NCBI RefSeq assembly: GCF_947501665.1
Contig: NZ_CANMWS010000005.1
Span: 1 to 64,000 of the forward strand
From: an uncultured Shewanella sp.
Lineage (GTDB): Bacteria; Pseudomonadota; Gammaproteobacteria; Enterobacterales; Shewanellaceae
Length of the DNA stretch: 64,000 nt
Direction of reading: 5' to 3'
The notes beneath the pieces were generated by a model. That model had not been told where the DNA came from, did no database searches, and was given only the letters and a program-made list of their open reading frames with translations. The position numbers were made by a program, and so were the translations under genes. This document shows positions 44,392-55,469 of this stretch, one piece after another; positions within the stretch are counted from its first letter, which is position 1, and every line of letters starts with the position of its first letter.

Positions 44392-44681
44392 AATGAGCCT
44401 GCAAGTAGAATGACAACAATCAACGCGGTAAACACAAACGATTGGAAATTCCAGCCTTTCTCAGATTTAGTGTTTAAGTGCAAAAAGAAAATCAGTTGCA
44501 CGAGTAGCTGGACAAAACCAAACGCGACCACAAGTAAGATCAGTGTCACGGTTGGTAAGCTTTGCTCAACCACTAAACAATAAGGAACAATTGTCAATAA
44601 AATCGACAGTAAAAAACCGACTATATACGATTTTAAGGTGCCATGATCGGCGCCGCTACTGGTAACATTTGACTGACTCAT
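44355..44681 (-). CDS. cyoD: Cytochrome bo3 ubiquinol oxidase subunit IV
   Basis: The 108-residue small subunit of the bo3 oxidase has three membrane helices ([60 protein letters not shown]), with [14 protein letters not shown] between the second and third as in E. coli CyoD. It assists assembly of the oxidase. The ATG at 44681 overlaps the cyoC stop by four bases (ATGA), so this start is preferred to upstream ones. Confidence 0.94.
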   Translation of the reverse strand: MSQSNVTSSGADHGTLKSYIVGFLLSILLTIVPYCLVVEQSLPTVTLILLVVAFGFVQLLVQLIFFLHLNTKSEKGWNFQSFVFTALIVVILLAGSLWIMYNLRINMM

Positions 44682-45301
44682 GTGATAGCCCCCATCAGAT
44701 AAACAACAGTGAATACACAAATCCAAATAATATCGAGGAAATGCCAAAACAAACTTAAACAGGTTAAACGTGTCTTCACTTGTTTCGTTAACCCATGACG
44801 TAATACGCTATACATCATCACAATCATCCAAATAAGACCTAATGTGACATGTAAACCATGGGTTGCTACCAAACCAAAAAATGCAGATAAGAAACCACTG
44901 GTTTGCCAACCATGACCATCAGTGATCAATTCGTGGAACTCATACAGCTCCATACAAATGAAGCCCAAGCCTAATAAGAAGGTCACAACTAGCCAACCCA
45001 CCACTTGCTTAGACTTATCTTTATGCATTGCCAGCATCGCTAAACCATAAGTAAAGCTACTGGTTAACAGTAAAAAGGTTTCAACTAACACAAAAGGCAT
45101 ACTGAATATTTCATGGCCAGCAGGTCCACCAAAGGTGTTACTGCTCAGTACTGCATAAGTTGCAAACAAGGTTGCAAACAAAATGCAGTCACTCATGATA
45201 TAAATCCAAAAACCAAAAATGGTGGTTGAACTCTCATCATGCTCGTGATCATGGCCATGATCACTTTGATGCTGTTGTGTGTCCACTGCTACACTAGACA
45301 T
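44678..45301 (-). CDS. cyoC: Cytochrome bo3 ubiquinol oxidase subunit III
   Basis: The 207-residue subunit III has five membrane segments, with [20 protein letters not shown] at the start, and [20 protein letters not shown] and [20 protein letters not shown] in the body, typical of CyoC. A His-rich head ([13 protein letters not shown]) precedes the first helix. GAGGG lies before the ATG, which overlaps the cyoB stop by eight bases. Confidence 0.95.
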   Translation of the reverse strand: MSSVAVDTQQHQSDHGHDHEHDESSTTIFGFWIYIMSDCILFATLFATYAVLSSNTFGGPAGHEIFSMPFVLVETFLLLTSSFTYGLAMLAMHKDKSKQVVGWLVVTFLLGLGFICMELYEFHELITDGHGWQTSGFLSAFFGLVATHGLHVTLGLIWMIVMMYSVLRHGLTKQVKTRLTCLSLFWHFLDIIWICVFTVVYLMGAIT

Positions 45302-47264
45302 TATGTACCCTCAATTTTTCCGTCGCTTCCACTTCAGCCGCTGGTATGTAGTAATCCACATCGGTTTCAAAACAGCGTTGAATTAAGCTCACAAACATCC
45401 CAAATAGACCTAATCCGGCTAACCACCAAATATGCCAAATCATTGCAAAACCAAATACTAACGAGAAAGCGGAAATGATCACGCCAGCTCCAGTATTACG
45501 TGGCATATGAATATCAACATATTCACGGGTTTCTTTTACACGCTTACCATTGTTTTTCTCTTTTTCATCCCAGAAGCAATCACGATCTTCAACCACTGGA
45601 GTGAATGGGAAGTTATAATTGGCTGGAGGAGAACTGGTTGCCCACTCAAGTGTACGACCATCCCATGGATCGCCTGTCACATCTTGATTTAAATGACGGT
45701 CACGGATACTCACATACAGTTGAACTAATTGACATCCAATACCGAACATGATCAATACAGCACCTGATAATGCCACTAATAACAGTGGTTGCCATCCGGT
45801 CGTTGGATCATAATGACTTAAACGACGTGTCATCCCCATGAAGCCCAATGCGTATAATGGAATGAAGGCTAAATAGAAACCTGAAACCCACAACCAGAAC
45901 GCACGTTTACCCCACTTCTCATCCAAAGTAAAACCAACCGCTTTCGGGAACCAATAGCTGTAACCCGCAAACATACCAAACACCACACCACCAATGATCA
46001 CATTATGGAAGTGAGCAATGAGGAACAAACTATTATGCAGTAAGAAGTCTGCCCCCGGAACCGCCAATAATACGCCTGTCATACCACCAATGGTGAAGGT
46101 CGATAAAAATGCCAAGGTCCACATAATGGGTAGATTAATTTTCAAACGGCCACGATAAATGGTAAATAGCCAGTTAAATATTTTCACCCCAGTTGGAATG
46201 GAAATAATCATAGTGGCAATACCAAAGAAGGCATTAACGTTAGCCCCCGAGCCCATGGTAAAGAAGTGATGTAACCAAACACTGAACGCCAGCACGGCAA
46301 TAACAGCAGATGCATACACCATAGAGGTGTAGCCAAAGAGTTTTTTGCGAGCAAAGGTACTGACCACTTCAGAAAACACACCAAAAGCAGGCAGAATGAG
46401 AATATAAACTTCTGGGTGACCCCAAATCCAAATCAAGTTAACGTACATCATTTGGTCACCGCCAGCAGTGGCAGTAAAGAAATGTGTACCAATGTAACGA
46501 TCCAGTGCTAATAGGGCTAATGTCACTGTTAATACTGGGAAAGCAGCAATAATCAAAATATTAGTGAATAACGCAGTCCAAGTGAAAATAGGCATACGCA
46601 TTAAGGTCATACCTGGACAGCGCATTTTCATGATAGTGACAAAGAAGTTTATCCCTGTCATCAAGGTGCCCACACCTGCTATTTGTAAGCTCCAAATATA
46701 GTAATCAACCCCCACACCAGGACTGGTGCCTAATTCAGATAAAGGCGGATAAGCCAACCAACCTGTTTTGGCAAACTCTCCCACTCCTAATGAGATATTG
46801 ACCAATGCCATACCGACAAAAAACAGCCAGAAACTCAGGGAGTTTAGAAAAGGAAACGCCACATCACGTGCACCAATTTGTTGAGGAACAACAATATTGA
46901 TAAGTCCGATCACAAGGGGCATCGCCACAAAGAAAATCATGATCACGCCATGAGCGGTAAAAATTTGATCATAATGTTCGGGGGGAAGGTACCCTTCGTT
47001 ACCAGAGGCAATCGCCAACTGTAGACGCATCATGATCGCATCAGAGAAACCACGCAGCATCATGACAAATGCCACCAGCATGTACATGATCCCGATTTTC
47101 TTATGATCGACAGATGTTATCCATTCATGCCAGAGATAGCCCCATTTGCCCGCTTTTGTTACCAATACCGCTAGCAGGACTACAATAGTAATCATCATCG
47201 CTACTGCAGCCATAGGTAACGGAATATCCCAAGGGATAGAGTCCCAGGTTAATTTACCAAACAT
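45294..47264 (-). CDS. cyoB: Cytochrome bo3 ubiquinol oxidase subunit I
   Basis: CyoB is the catalytic subunit, holding heme b, heme o3 and CuB, which reduces oxygen with ubiquinol and pumps protons. The 656-residue protein has about 15 membrane helices. The metal-ligand and crosslink segment [20 protein letters not shown] (His and Tyr for CuB), the HH pair in [10 protein letters not shown], and the heme-ligand region [13 protein letters not shown] are intact. The N-terminal [12 protein letters not shown] and quinone-side residues fit a quinol oxidase. Length is close to the 663 of E. coli. AGGAA precedes the start. Confidence 0.97.
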   Translation of the reverse strand: MFGKLTWDSIPWDIPLPMAAVAMMITIVVLLAVLVTKAGKWGYLWHEWITSVDHKKIGIMYMLVAFVMMLRGFSDAIMMRLQLAIASGNEGYLPPEHYDQIFTAHGVIMIFFVAMPLVIGLINIVVPQQIGARDVAFPFLNSLSFWLFFVGMALVNISLGVGEFAKTGWLAYPPLSELGTSPGVGVDYYIWSLQIAGVGTLMTGINFFVTIMKMRCPGMTLMRMPIFTWTALFTNILIIAAFPVLTVTLALLALDRYIGTHFFTATAGGDQMMYVNLIWIWGHPEVYILILPAFGVFSEVVSTFARKKLFGYTSMVYASAVIAVLAFSVWLHHFFTMGSGANVNAFFGIATMIISIPTGVKIFNWLFTIYRGRLKINLPIMWTLAFLSTFTIGGMTGVLLAVPGADFLLHNSLFLIAHFHNVIIGGVVFGMFAGYSYWFPKAVGFTLDEKWGKRAFWLWVSGFYLAFIPLYALGFMGMTRRLSHYDPTTGWQPLLLVALSGAVLIMFGIGCQLVQLYVSIRDRHLNQDVTGDPWDGRTLEWATSSPPANYNFPFTPVVEDRDCFWDEKEKNNGKRVKETREYVDIHMPRNTGAGVIISAFSLVFGFAMIWHIWWLAGLGLFGMFVSLIQRCFETDVDYYIPAAEVEATEKLRVHNV

Positions 47265-47265
47265 G

Positions 47266-48147
47266 TTATTCCTGCCTTAAAATAAACTTATGATCGTCGT
47301 CTTGCATGCCTGGCATCATGTACTTATGCACAATTTGACCAAACAAATTGGGTTCAACATTTGAAAAATATTGAATAGGATCAGCAATACTCTTGTTTAA
47401 TAGAGTGTTATATTTTGCTTTATCTAAATACGAGTCAGATGCTTTCACTTTATTCACCCAATCATCAAAGCCTTTCTCTGATGTTGCGGTGGCAGTGAAT
47501 GTCATATCTGAGAAGCCTTCACCACTGATATTGGCTGACATACCACGATAAGTCCCCTCCTCATTGGCAATAAGGTGCAACAAGGTTGTCATACCTGCCA
47601 TGGCATAAATTTGCCCTCCGAGCCTTGGAATAAAGAAAGAATTCATCGGAGCGTCTGAGGTGATCTTGAAGTTCACTGGCACATCTTTAGGAAACTCAAT
47701 GTGATTGATCGTTGCAATCTTCTGTTCTGGGTATATGAATAACCATTTCCAGTCTAATGCAACCACCTCAATAGTGATTGGCTTTACATCGCTATCAAGC
47801 GGTCTATACGGATCTAATTCATGAGTTGTACGCCATGTAATCACCGCTAATATCAAAATAATGACACAAGGGATCCCCCATACCCAAAATTCAATCTTAT
47901 TGGAATGACACCAATTAGGTAAGTAGGTTGATTTTGTATTACTTTCTCGATATTTCCAAGCAAAAACAAAGGTCATAACAAGAACAGGAATAACAACAAT
48001 TAGCATGAGTAATGTTGCGGTAATAATCAGTGATTTTTCATCGGCAGCCACCTGACCCTTTGGATCAAGAGTCCCCATATTACAACCACTTAATAGCATA
48101 GTTAATGGTATGATTAACCAAAAAATATATTTTTTACATATATTCAT
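47266..48147 (-). CDS. cyoA: Cytochrome bo3 ubiquinol oxidase subunit II (lipoprotein)
   Basis: CyoA, 293 residues, is the quinol-oxidase type subunit II. It has a lipoprotein signal with lipobox LLSGC (about residues 18-22), two membrane helices (about 42-64 and 88-108) and a periplasmic cupredoxin domain. The CuA ligands of cytochrome c oxidases are missing, as expected in a quinol oxidase: the loop reads [20 protein letters not shown]. First gene of cyoABCDE, two bases before cyoB. Confidence 0.96.
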   Translation of the reverse strand: MNICKKYIFWLIIPLTMLLSGCNMGTLDPKGQVAADEKSLIITATLLMLIVVIPVLVMTFVFAWKYRESNTKSTYLPNWCHSNKIEFWVWGIPCVIILILAVITWRTTHELDPYRPLDSDVKPITIEVVALDWKWLFIYPEQKIATINHIEFPKDVPVNFKITSDAPMNSFFIPRLGGQIYAMAGMTTLLHLIANEEGTYRGMSANISGEGFSDMTFTATATSEKGFDDWVNKVKASDSYLDKAKYNTLLNKSIADPIQYFSNVEPNLFGQIVHKYMMPGMQDDDHKFILRQE

Positions 48148-48782
48148 TTTACAACTCGATTAGAAAGTTTTAAGAGTACGCACACTTCAATAAATACGAA
48201 CTGAAAATAACTTTTCAGTTACACACTGTTGACTGTGTCATATTATTTATCTATTTTTACTTTTAATGTTATTTATTTCGCTTTCCTTACCCTTTAATTA
48301 ATAACAGCAAACACAAAATATTTACACGAGTAAATAAAACCCTCATTAAAATACAAAGAAAACATCAAAAGAAAACCTTTAGATGTTGTTTTAAAAAGAG
48401 TTTTAAATTAAAGCTATAAATAAAACCCCATAAAAAGACTGACATAAATGAGCTCAGACTTCACATAAGAAGCATAACTTTATAGCCTTGTTTTTCCCAC
48501 GGGGTAATATAGGGCAAACACTGAAAACAATCAAAATAAATATATCAACATTATTTTTTTTATGGGTTACTCGCGTATTAACACCAATAAAGAAAAAAGT
48601 ATTCACCCTGTTTGTTTTAATTTTAAATACTTAAATAAAATAATTGCAACTAAAAAACAATAAAAATAACCAACAAAAAAAATAACACACAAATAAAACA
48701 TTTCATTAATCAATGTAAGGTTTGATTGAATATACCCCCCTCAATATCGTTATGGGGCATGACATTAAGAACAAAATGATGA
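48148..48782. promoter_or_regulatory. cyo upstream region
   Basis: About 635 very AT-rich bases lie between cyoA and an unknown - strand gene. It must contain the cyo promoter, and regulators such as ArcA or Fnr often act on this operon in relatives, but I could not pick out a convincing site. No short gene is supported. Confidence 0.35.
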
Positions 48783-49292
48783 TTACAATAAAACATTAGG
48801 AAGAATATAATAAACCCCCATATTTTGATTAATATCAGATAATTCACCTTCTCTTTCTTGACTAAAAATATAACGTCCCTCAAATGCATTTTTACACACT
48901 AGCGTTAGGGTATAACGTAAAATATGCGTACCAATAACATCTTTCCCTTCAAGATAACCCACATTTTTGGCCACTTTTTTAAATTTATATGCCCCTATAA
49001 ATCGCTTCTCAGTTTGTAATTCAGAAAAAACATAACTCTTTCTTGAAAAGCCCATTTCAATAAGTGAATTACTATAAGGGTTAAAAGGGGCATAATTAGG
49101 ATCAGTCACAAACACTAATTTCAATTTATCTAACGATATTGGCATTTCGCATCCTCCATTGAGAATAGCGACCTTATTATCTATGATAGGTTTGCCATCC
49201 CGCTCATCAATGACAGCAATAACATCAAACAGATGCATTCCTCCACTCATTACAATAAGCCATCTCAATAATAACTGATTAGTCTTTGTCAT
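48783..49292 (-). CDS. Hypothetical protein (169 aa)
   Basis: The product is not a family that I recognise. The first 25 residues include a hydrophobic patch (LLLRWLIVMSGGMHLFDVIA) that is short for a membrane segment. The rest is mixed, with two cysteines (GGCEMP, LVCKNAF) and several charged turns. The ATG at 49292 is preferred because AGGA lies upstream of it, within a duplicated AAACTTAGG; the frame could also start at 49313. It stands alone between cyoA and a MITE-like element. Coding is suggested only by length and frame in AT-rich DNA. Confidence 0.5.
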   Translation of the reverse strand: MTKTNQLLLRWLIVMSGGMHLFDVIAVIDERDGKPIIDNKVAILNGGCEMPISLDKLKLVFVTDPNYAPFNPYSNSLIEMGFSRKSYVFSELQTEKRFIGAYKFKKVAKNVGYLEGKDVIGTHILRYTLTLVCKNAFEGRYIFSQEREGELSDINQNMGVYYILPNVLL

Positions 49293-49313
49293 CCTAAGTT
49301 TCCTAAGTTTCAT

Positions 49314-49661
49314 ACTTTGATATCATCATTCTTTTCAAATCGTATGCCACTCATCTTGAATATGAGTACTAAAAAGAAACATTAACAAAAGAAAAATAAA
49401 TACTTATTTTACAACTAGTCATAAAAGGTATAATTCATTTATTCACTAAATACCACTCACTTAACAAGTAAATTATCCGCTGTGAAGGGCCAAACAATCC
49501 ACTTCATTCAGTCATATCAGTTCTTAATTCGATAGCCACATTTTGCTTCCCGCTTTGATCAAAAAATCCCCCCTATAAAGCATAGGATGTTTTACAAACA
49601 GCCATACTCATTCAGTATTCATTTTGACACTTCAAGATAAAAGTCTGAATTGAATATAGAA
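49314..49661. other. Intergenic region without supported feature
   Basis: About 350 AT-rich bases upstream of the unknown gene and before the MITE-like element. No gene or hairpin that I would call. Confidence 0.35.
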
Positions 49662-49668
49662 TATTTAA

Positions 49669-49894
49669 ACTAAAATCGGAATAATGAGCACTATATTTAA
49701 ATTAAATTACAGATATAAATCAAAACTTTAAACAAAAATATTATTTTTTGCATTTCACTTTTTCTACATCGCGATATTTTTGTCGATATCAGGTGTGATT
49801 TCGTCTCTAATAGAGACGCTATTAGTAGAAAGTGCAACACAGATAGGGGACAAAATAGCGATATTTAACAGCGTAGCTTAACCCGAGTTCAGGT
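49669..49894. mobile_element. MITE-like element, copy 2 (226 bp)
   Basis: This is a diverged copy of the element at 29682-29908 in the same orientation. The right end CCCGAGTTCAGGT (49882-49894) is exact. The left end is degraded (ACTAAAATCGG for ACCTGAACTCGG). Both sides carry the 7-base duplication TATTTAA (49662-49668 and 49895-49901). The inner stem CTAATAG/CTATTAG is kept with a changed loop. Different target sequence but the same duplication length supports transposition. Confidence 0.8.
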
Positions 49895-49901
49895 TATTTA
49901 A

Positions 49902-50121
49902 AAAAATGCACACATTAACGCCTCAAACGATTTGAAGAAAGCTATTTTATTCCCTTGATACGTCAAAATGCATGTTTTAAAGCCCGTAAGCACACTCTAC
50001 AGATAAAGAAAGGCACCTAGCGCAGCACATTTCGCTACACTAGATCATGCCATCACCATCAAGAAGGCAAAGCCTTAATAATGGCAACACAAATGGAGAT
50101 TAAAAGCACACAACATCAAGA
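49902..50121. other. Short intergenic stretch after MITE copy 2
   Basis: About 220 bases with no gene; contains scattered short repeats but nothing that I can name. It lies downstream of the ExeM-like gene. Confidence 0.3.
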
Positions 50122-53013
50122 TTAATAATCAAGCTCAGTGCTATCTTGTAACCCATCATTGTCTACAACAACTAGTTCAACATGCTCCGCTCCTCGACCA
50201 AAACGTACCACCCAAGGGCGTGTGGAAAAATACCCATCATCAAAACGCCACGTTTGACTTTCAATCACACCGTCTTCATCTACACTCATAGAACTGAATA
50301 AATGAATAAACCACCAAGCCTGATAATGGATAATAGCGGTTGGTGCTTTCTCTTCTGGTTCCAAGACCACTTGAATAACCTGTGATTTTGAATGTGTTAA
50401 GCCGCCATCATCCGTCACGGTTAATGTGATTGTATACTCACCATCTTGGGCATATTCATGTGCCACATCTATACCACTCGCCGCTTGCCCATCACCAAAA
50501 TCCCATAAATGGCTAATAATTTCACCATCTAGATCATGTGATGTACTCTGTGCATTCATCCAAGCTGCACTTTGAGAAAACACAAAGCTGGCAACAGGCG
50601 CTATATTAGGGGGAGTAAACTGGAGTGAAACCAGCACAGGATCATGATCTGATGAGCGATAAGGACCCTCACTATATAAATCCTCTTGTTGCGTCTCCGA
50701 TTTAAATTCAAGGTTATAATCTAATACCCTTGGCTCATCAGTGTTAATCTGCCAGTGGGTCACGTCAGCAACATCATCAATCATGCCACTGTTAACAAAG
50801 ATATAATCTAGCTGACCAGATTCTCCTGAATAAACATAAGTGTAAGGGTCCACTTTATCAAAATGGTCAAATAATTCATGAAATCCAGATAACTTTAATG
50901 TGGTGATCGGATCTTCTTGTGCATAGGCATTTAAATCCCCCATTAGCACAATTTTGTGCTCCTCATAGGTCGTATTTAACCACTGAGCTGCAGCCATTGC
51001 TGCTCGCGTTCGAGTCAGATTACAATTCCCTTGCCCATCATTGAGATCAGGATCGCCAATACTGCTGCAACTGCTCCCCTTAGATTTGAAATGATTCACA
51101 GCCACGACAAATTGAGTCGGTGCATCTTCAGCCGAAATACTCGCCCTATTTTCACTCCAATATTTATCTTCTAACGGGCCATTTTCATCTACTAGCACAC
51201 TAAATAACTGCGTCAACATTGGGCGATTTTTTTCATCATTAAATAAAGGAACACCTGTTTCATCCAATGGAGAATTATCGCTAGATAACATCAAAGCCCC
51301 ACCTGTCGGTAACACTTTATCGACACGATATATTAGCCCTACAGCAATCTCATCATCCCCTAGATGTTCTAAAGCAGGCTTAATAAAGGCATAACGCTCA
51401 CGGCCTATTTGAGCATTTAACGCATTAACTAAACCCACAATAGCTGAATCACTCTCAAACCCATCATTTTCAATTTCCATCAAACCAAACACGTCAGCAT
51501 TAATGGCTAACATTGCAGTAACTATTTTTACTTGTTGTCGTTCAAACTCAGCCAGACTGTTCGCACCACGAGCAGTGGGAAAGCCCTCTCCGTTCCCGTC
51601 ACCATTAAAGAGGTTTAGCACATTAAAGCTTGCTAACAGTACATCTTTTGAATCTGGAACACTGGGTAACACAATCCGTTCATTCGTTGAAATAAAATTA
51701 ACACTCTCAATAGGTAATAATCGATAATCACCAAATCCATAATGCATTATGGCTGTTAAAGATGTCACTTCATCACCTACTCTAACGGTATTATTTGCAC
51801 TTAACTGAGGGGCCGGATAACGAATGACATCGGGGTTTTGTGACGTTAAACCATCATCTAAAATAATGGAGTCCAACATATTTTGCATCGTAACAGCCAA
51901 CGCAGCTTCACCAGGTGTAGCAACTTGAGTACCAATAAAATGCCGTTCACTGCCTAATAATATTTCACCAAAACGTCCCAGGTTATACACTTCATTTACG
52001 GTAAGGTTTTGTGAAAAATGCACTCTCATACCTTCAAGAGATTCAAAATCACCATCATTCTCACGAGGTAAGCTCACAAAAGTACTGCTGGGGAGCGCTT
52101 GATTTATATCGCACAACACACTTTGGCTAATAGCAGTTAACTGGGTTAATGTTTCAAATTCATCAACAACACCTTGAAGCCTAACCCGATCGCCAGGCTG
52201 AAAACCAAGTGGGCTATTGCCACTATAAACAAACATCCCCTCCGATGTTCGGGGGTTATCATCACTCTCTAAATCAGACGATTGAACAAAGAAACCATCA
52301 AAACCGATTTCAACATTACTCACCACTATGGCTTCGACAGTGACTTGTTCTCCTTGGTATTCACTGGTAAAGCCTTCTCCTTGAATATCACTAATTGCTA
52401 CAGCCGGATCAGAACAAACCAGTGGTTCTGAAGGCTCAGGCTCTGAGGGGCCTCCTTCATTAAACAGGCCTAAATCTGTAATGTCATCTTTCTCAAATCC
52501 CAACCAATTCGTCAATAATACTTCATCATCAACGATGACATCTGCAATAGGTTGAGTCGTATTTCGCCTTAGCGTATTATCTTTAGTAGAAAGGTTTCCG
52601 GATCCCCATTCTGAGCCCGGATCCTGACCCACCCGCCCCAAACTGTCGACAATCTCACCTTGATAACTTAATATTATTGTATCATCACCATTAAAAAAGC
52701 TCATTGAAGATGTCATATCAGCAACTGATATGATAGCCTCGCTGGCATCATTATCACTTAACACAAACACTTGGCCCGCTTCGATGGAACCTTGTAGAAC
52801 AATATTGGAGGTAGGATCAATATTGCCATTAAAATAGATGTGTATTTGATACCCTTCTAAATTAACAGAGGCATCACTGCTGTTATAAAGCTCTATCGCT
52901 TTATTGTTTCCACTGCCTTCTACATATTCGGATATAATTAAATTATCTGTTGCAGAAACTACATTTGATATACAGCCTAACAGTAATATTAAGCAGTTTT
53001 CTTTCATGAACAT
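50122..53013 (-). CDS. Extracellular nuclease, ExeM/NucH-like, with lamin-tail and PKD domains
   Basis: The 963-residue secreted nuclease degrades extracellular DNA; in Shewanella the related ExeM is used for DNA as nutrient and biofilm turnover. A signal peptide (about 1-21) leads to a lamin-tail domain (about 24-130: NLIISEYVEGSGNNKAIELY), an OB-like domain (about 205-300), and the endonuclease/exonuclease/phosphatase domain (about 455-800), with the motifs FNVLNLFNGDG, LMEIENDGF, KSKGSSC, MGDLNAYAQEDP and SDHDPVLV (catalytic Glu, Asn, Asp, His residues). A PKD domain follows (about 805-885, WDFGDGQ) and then a degenerate second one (WRFDDG). No rhombosortase/GlyGly-CTERM tail is present. 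AAGGG precedes the ATG. Confidence 0.88.
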   Translation of the reverse strand: MFMKENCLILLLGCISNVVSATDNLIISEYVEGSGNNKAIELYNSSDASVNLEGYQIHIYFNGNIDPTSNIVLQGSIEAGQVFVLSDNDASEAIISVADMTSSMSFFNGDDTIILSYQGEIVDSLGRVGQDPGSEWGSGNLSTKDNTLRRNTTQPIADVIVDDEVLLTNWLGFEKDDITDLGLFNEGGPSEPEPSEPLVCSDPAVAISDIQGEGFTSEYQGEQVTVEAIVVSNVEIGFDGFFVQSSDLESDDNPRTSEGMFVYSGNSPLGFQPGDRVRLQGVVDEFETLTQLTAISQSVLCDINQALPSSTFVSLPRENDGDFESLEGMRVHFSQNLTVNEVYNLGRFGEILLGSERHFIGTQVATPGEAALAVTMQNMLDSIILDDGLTSQNPDVIRYPAPQLSANNTVRVGDEVTSLTAIMHYGFGDYRLLPIESVNFISTNERIVLPSVPDSKDVLLASFNVLNLFNGDGNGEGFPTARGANSLAEFERQQVKIVTAMLAINADVFGLMEIENDGFESDSAIVGLVNALNAQIGRERYAFIKPALEHLGDDEIAVGLIYRVDKVLPTGGALMLSSDNSPLDETGVPLFNDEKNRPMLTQLFSVLVDENGPLEDKYWSENRASISAEDAPTQFVVAVNHFKSKGSSCSSIGDPDLNDGQGNCNLTRTRAAMAAAQWLNTTYEEHKIVLMGDLNAYAQEDPITTLKLSGFHELFDHFDKVDPYTYVYSGESGQLDYIFVNSGMIDDVADVTHWQINTDEPRVLDYNLEFKSETQQEDLYSEGPYRSSDHDPVLVSLQFTPPNIAPVASFVFSQSAAWMNAQSTSHDLDGEIISHLWDFGDGQAASGIDVAHEYAQDGEYTITLTVTDDGGLTHSKSQVIQVVLEPEEKAPTAIIHYQAWWFIHLFSSMSVDEDGVIESQTWRFDDGYFSTRPWVVRFGRGAEHVELVVVDNDGLQDSTELDY

Positions 53014-53705
53014 ATTATTCCCTTAAATGTCTTTATTTTTATTAATAACTTCCAAATCAATAGAAGTAATAATGAATATAACTGGCAATAATGACAGTCT
53101 TATTTCACTTGAATCTTGTCAATGTTCACTATCAAGCCCTACACCACTAAGGTTTTATAATAAAGCCACTAACACAAAGCCTAAATGGAAGCATAAAAGG
53201 TTAACATTTGTGTATTAGCTCACATTTCTAATAAAAAAAACATTAATTTTTTATATTTAACGACATAATAAATAGATGATGATCTCACCTACTTCCTTAT
53301 AGAATAATCAAATATTAATCAAGATATTTATACAGTACATGATTAAATAGTATTTAATGGCTAGTATACAAATACCATTCATCAATTAAATTTAAAAATA
53401 CTCTTGTCTTGCTAAAAAACTGCCATTTTTTAATTTATAAAAAATAAAACATTAGCAATAACTAATTGAATACAGTCAGTTGCTTTAAAAGATTTATTTT
53501 TGGAATATGAAATAACAATTTGTTAGTTGATATTTTAAAGTGTCCATTAAAACACACGCAATCTATTATTATTTAACTATTTTATTAAGTTTTTATTAAA
53601 CCTTAACATTCATATATTTTTAAGAGCATTGATATTGAAGACAAGTATAAAAATGTTCTATGTTGATTACGCCGTTATAAAATCAAACCTAATACGGAGT
53701 CATCA
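53014..53705. other. AT-rich divergent intergenic region
   Basis: About 690 bases between the divergent nuclease and protease genes. It must carry both promoters. Only a weak 63-codon + strand frame at 53027-53218 is present, which lacks a ribosome site and has no recognisable product. Confidence 0.4.
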
Positions 53706-55247
53706 ATGCAAAAAAAACATTTACTCGCACTTGCTATTGCAGCTGCTTTTTCCTGTTCTTCGGTTAATGCTAACGAATATCAAGCTCAAATAATAAAAGT
53801 CGACCAACAAAAGGCTGTACAAGACAATTATATTATTGTCTTTAATACCCCCAGTGTATTGGATCTCAATAATGAGCTATCGATCGAATCTTTTGTTGCT
53901 CAACAATCAAGAGCCCTAGAAAATAATTATGATGTCGAAGTAATAAAAAACTTTGGTAACACTGTCAATGGTGTCTTGGTCAAAGCCAATGCAACACAAA
54001 TTGCCGACCTGCAAAAAAATACCGATATAAAATACATAGAACAAGATCAAATCCTCAGTATTGATCCTCTCTACGATACCTTAGGCGATCAATCCAATCC
54101 AACATGGGGTATTGATAGAGTTGACCAACGAGATTTAGGTCTCAGTAATAGTTACCACTATGATTATGATGGCACAGGTGTCACCGCCTATATTGTTGAT
54201 ACTGGTGTACTCAATACCCATAACGAATTTGGAAACCGTGCATCTAGCGGCTATGATTTTGTCGACAATGATAATGATGCAACCGACTGTAATGGTCATG
54301 GAACACATGTCGCAGGAACAATTGGTGGTGCCACTTATGGGGTTGCCAAAAATGTCAATCTTGTCGGGGTCAGAGTACTTAGTTGTAGCGGCTCAGGAAC
54401 AACCTCTGGTGTCGTCTCTGGCATTAATTGGGTTAAAAATAATGCCTCAGGTCCGTCTGTTGCCAACATGAGTTTAGGCGGCGGTGCATCACAAACATTA
54501 GATGATGCTGTTAATGCTGCCGTTGCCGCTGGTATTAGTTTTGTAGTCGCAGCAGGTAATGACGATAACGATGCCTGTAACTATTCTCCTGCACGTGCAG
54601 CAGATGCGATTACGGTTGGCTCAACCACCAGTAGTGATGCCCGTTCAAGCTTTTCTAACTATGGATCCTGCTTAGATATTTATGCACCTGGTTCAAGTAT
54701 CAAATCAGCATGGTACTCATCGAATTCAGCTACCAATACCATCAGTGGTACGTCCATGGCCGCCCCTCATGTCGCGGGTGTCGCAGCTTTATACCTTGAT
54801 GAGGATCCCAGTCTATCCACCTCTGCGATGAGCAATTTGTTAAGCAGTCGTTCGAGTAAAAATAAAATTTCGGATGCTATTTCTAGCTCACCAAATGAAT
54901 TAGTTTACTCTCTTTCCGGTAGCACACCTCCACCACCGCCACCAAGCTGTGAAACAGACTGTATAGAAGAAACCAATTTGAGTGGTTCGTGGCTATCAAC
55001 CAGCTACTACCAAATCGACGTCGCGGCCAATAGTCAACTAACAGTAGAAATATCAGGTGGTTCAGGGGATGCGGATCTTTATGTGAGAGCAGGCAGTAAT
55101 CCAACACGCTCCAATTATGATTGCCGTCCTTATTTATCAGGTAACAATGAAAGTTGTACCTTTAATGTCAATAGTGCAACCACTTATTACATTATGATCC
55201 GAGGTTATAGCTCATACAGTGGATTGAACTTAACAGCCAGCTTTTAA
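53706..55247 (+). CDS. Secreted subtilisin-like serine protease (S8) with PPC domain
   Basis: The 513-residue extracellular protease has a signal peptide (1-22, ending SVNA), an inhibitor I9 propeptide (about 40-118), and a peptidase S8 domain of the proteinase K/aqualysin type with catalytic Asp165 (AYIVDTGV), His198 (GHGTHVAG) and Ser350 (GTSMAAPH), and the oxyanion Asn285 (VAAGND). A Pro-rich linker (TPPPPPPSCE) joins a C-terminal pre-peptidase (PPC) domain (about 425-513, GDADLYVRAGSNPTRSNYDC), as in Vibrio and Shewanella alkaline proteases; that domain is often removed on maturation. GGAG precedes the ATG. Monocistronic, divergent from the nuclease gene. Confidence 0.95.
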   Translation: MQKKHLLALAIAAAFSCSSVNANEYQAQIIKVDQQKAVQDNYIIVFNTPSVLDLNNELSIESFVAQQSRALENNYDVEVIKNFGNTVNGVLVKANATQIADLQKNTDIKYIEQDQILSIDPLYDTLGDQSNPTWGIDRVDQRDLGLSNSYHYDYDGTGVTAYIVDTGVLNTHNEFGNRASSGYDFVDNDNDATDCNGHGTHVAGTIGGATYGVAKNVNLVGVRVLSCSGSGTTSGVVSGINWVKNNASGPSVANMSLGGGASQTLDDAVNAAVAAGISFVVAAGNDDNDACNYSPARAADAITVGSTTSSDARSSFSNYGSCLDIYAPGSSIKSAWYSSNSATNTISGTSMAAPHVAGVAALYLDEDPSLSTSAMSNLLSSRSSKNKISDAISSSPNELVYSLSGSTPPPPPPSCETDCIEETNLSGSWLSTSYYQIDVAANSQLTVEISGGSGDADLYVRAGSNPTRSNYDCRPYLSGNNESCTFNVNSATTYYIMIRGYSSYSGLNLTASF

Positions 55248-55469
55248 TTAGGCTACGGCATTACAGTATAAGCGAGCAGCTCAAGCTTTCAAACTTGATT
55301 TAAGTGGCAAAGTTAGCGTATTGAAATAAGACATTGCCACTATCAATCAACAACAGCTCTCTTATTTTCTCTGAAGGCGACTAAAAAGATACCATGAGTC
55401 AATAGTCGCCTTTATTCCTTATCTTATGAGACAAATAACTCATTCAGTTTCTGGAAATCAAAAATACAG

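Noticed and set aside
47266..48147. Reading the cyo genes as a cytochrome c oxidase
   Set aside because: Subunit II lacks CuA ligands, a CyoD-type subunit IV is present and CyoE lies at the end, so this is the quinol oxidase operon.
53027..53218. 63-codon + strand frame upstream of the protease
   Set aside because: No ribosome site, no recognisable composition or domain, and it lies in the promoter region between two divergent genes.
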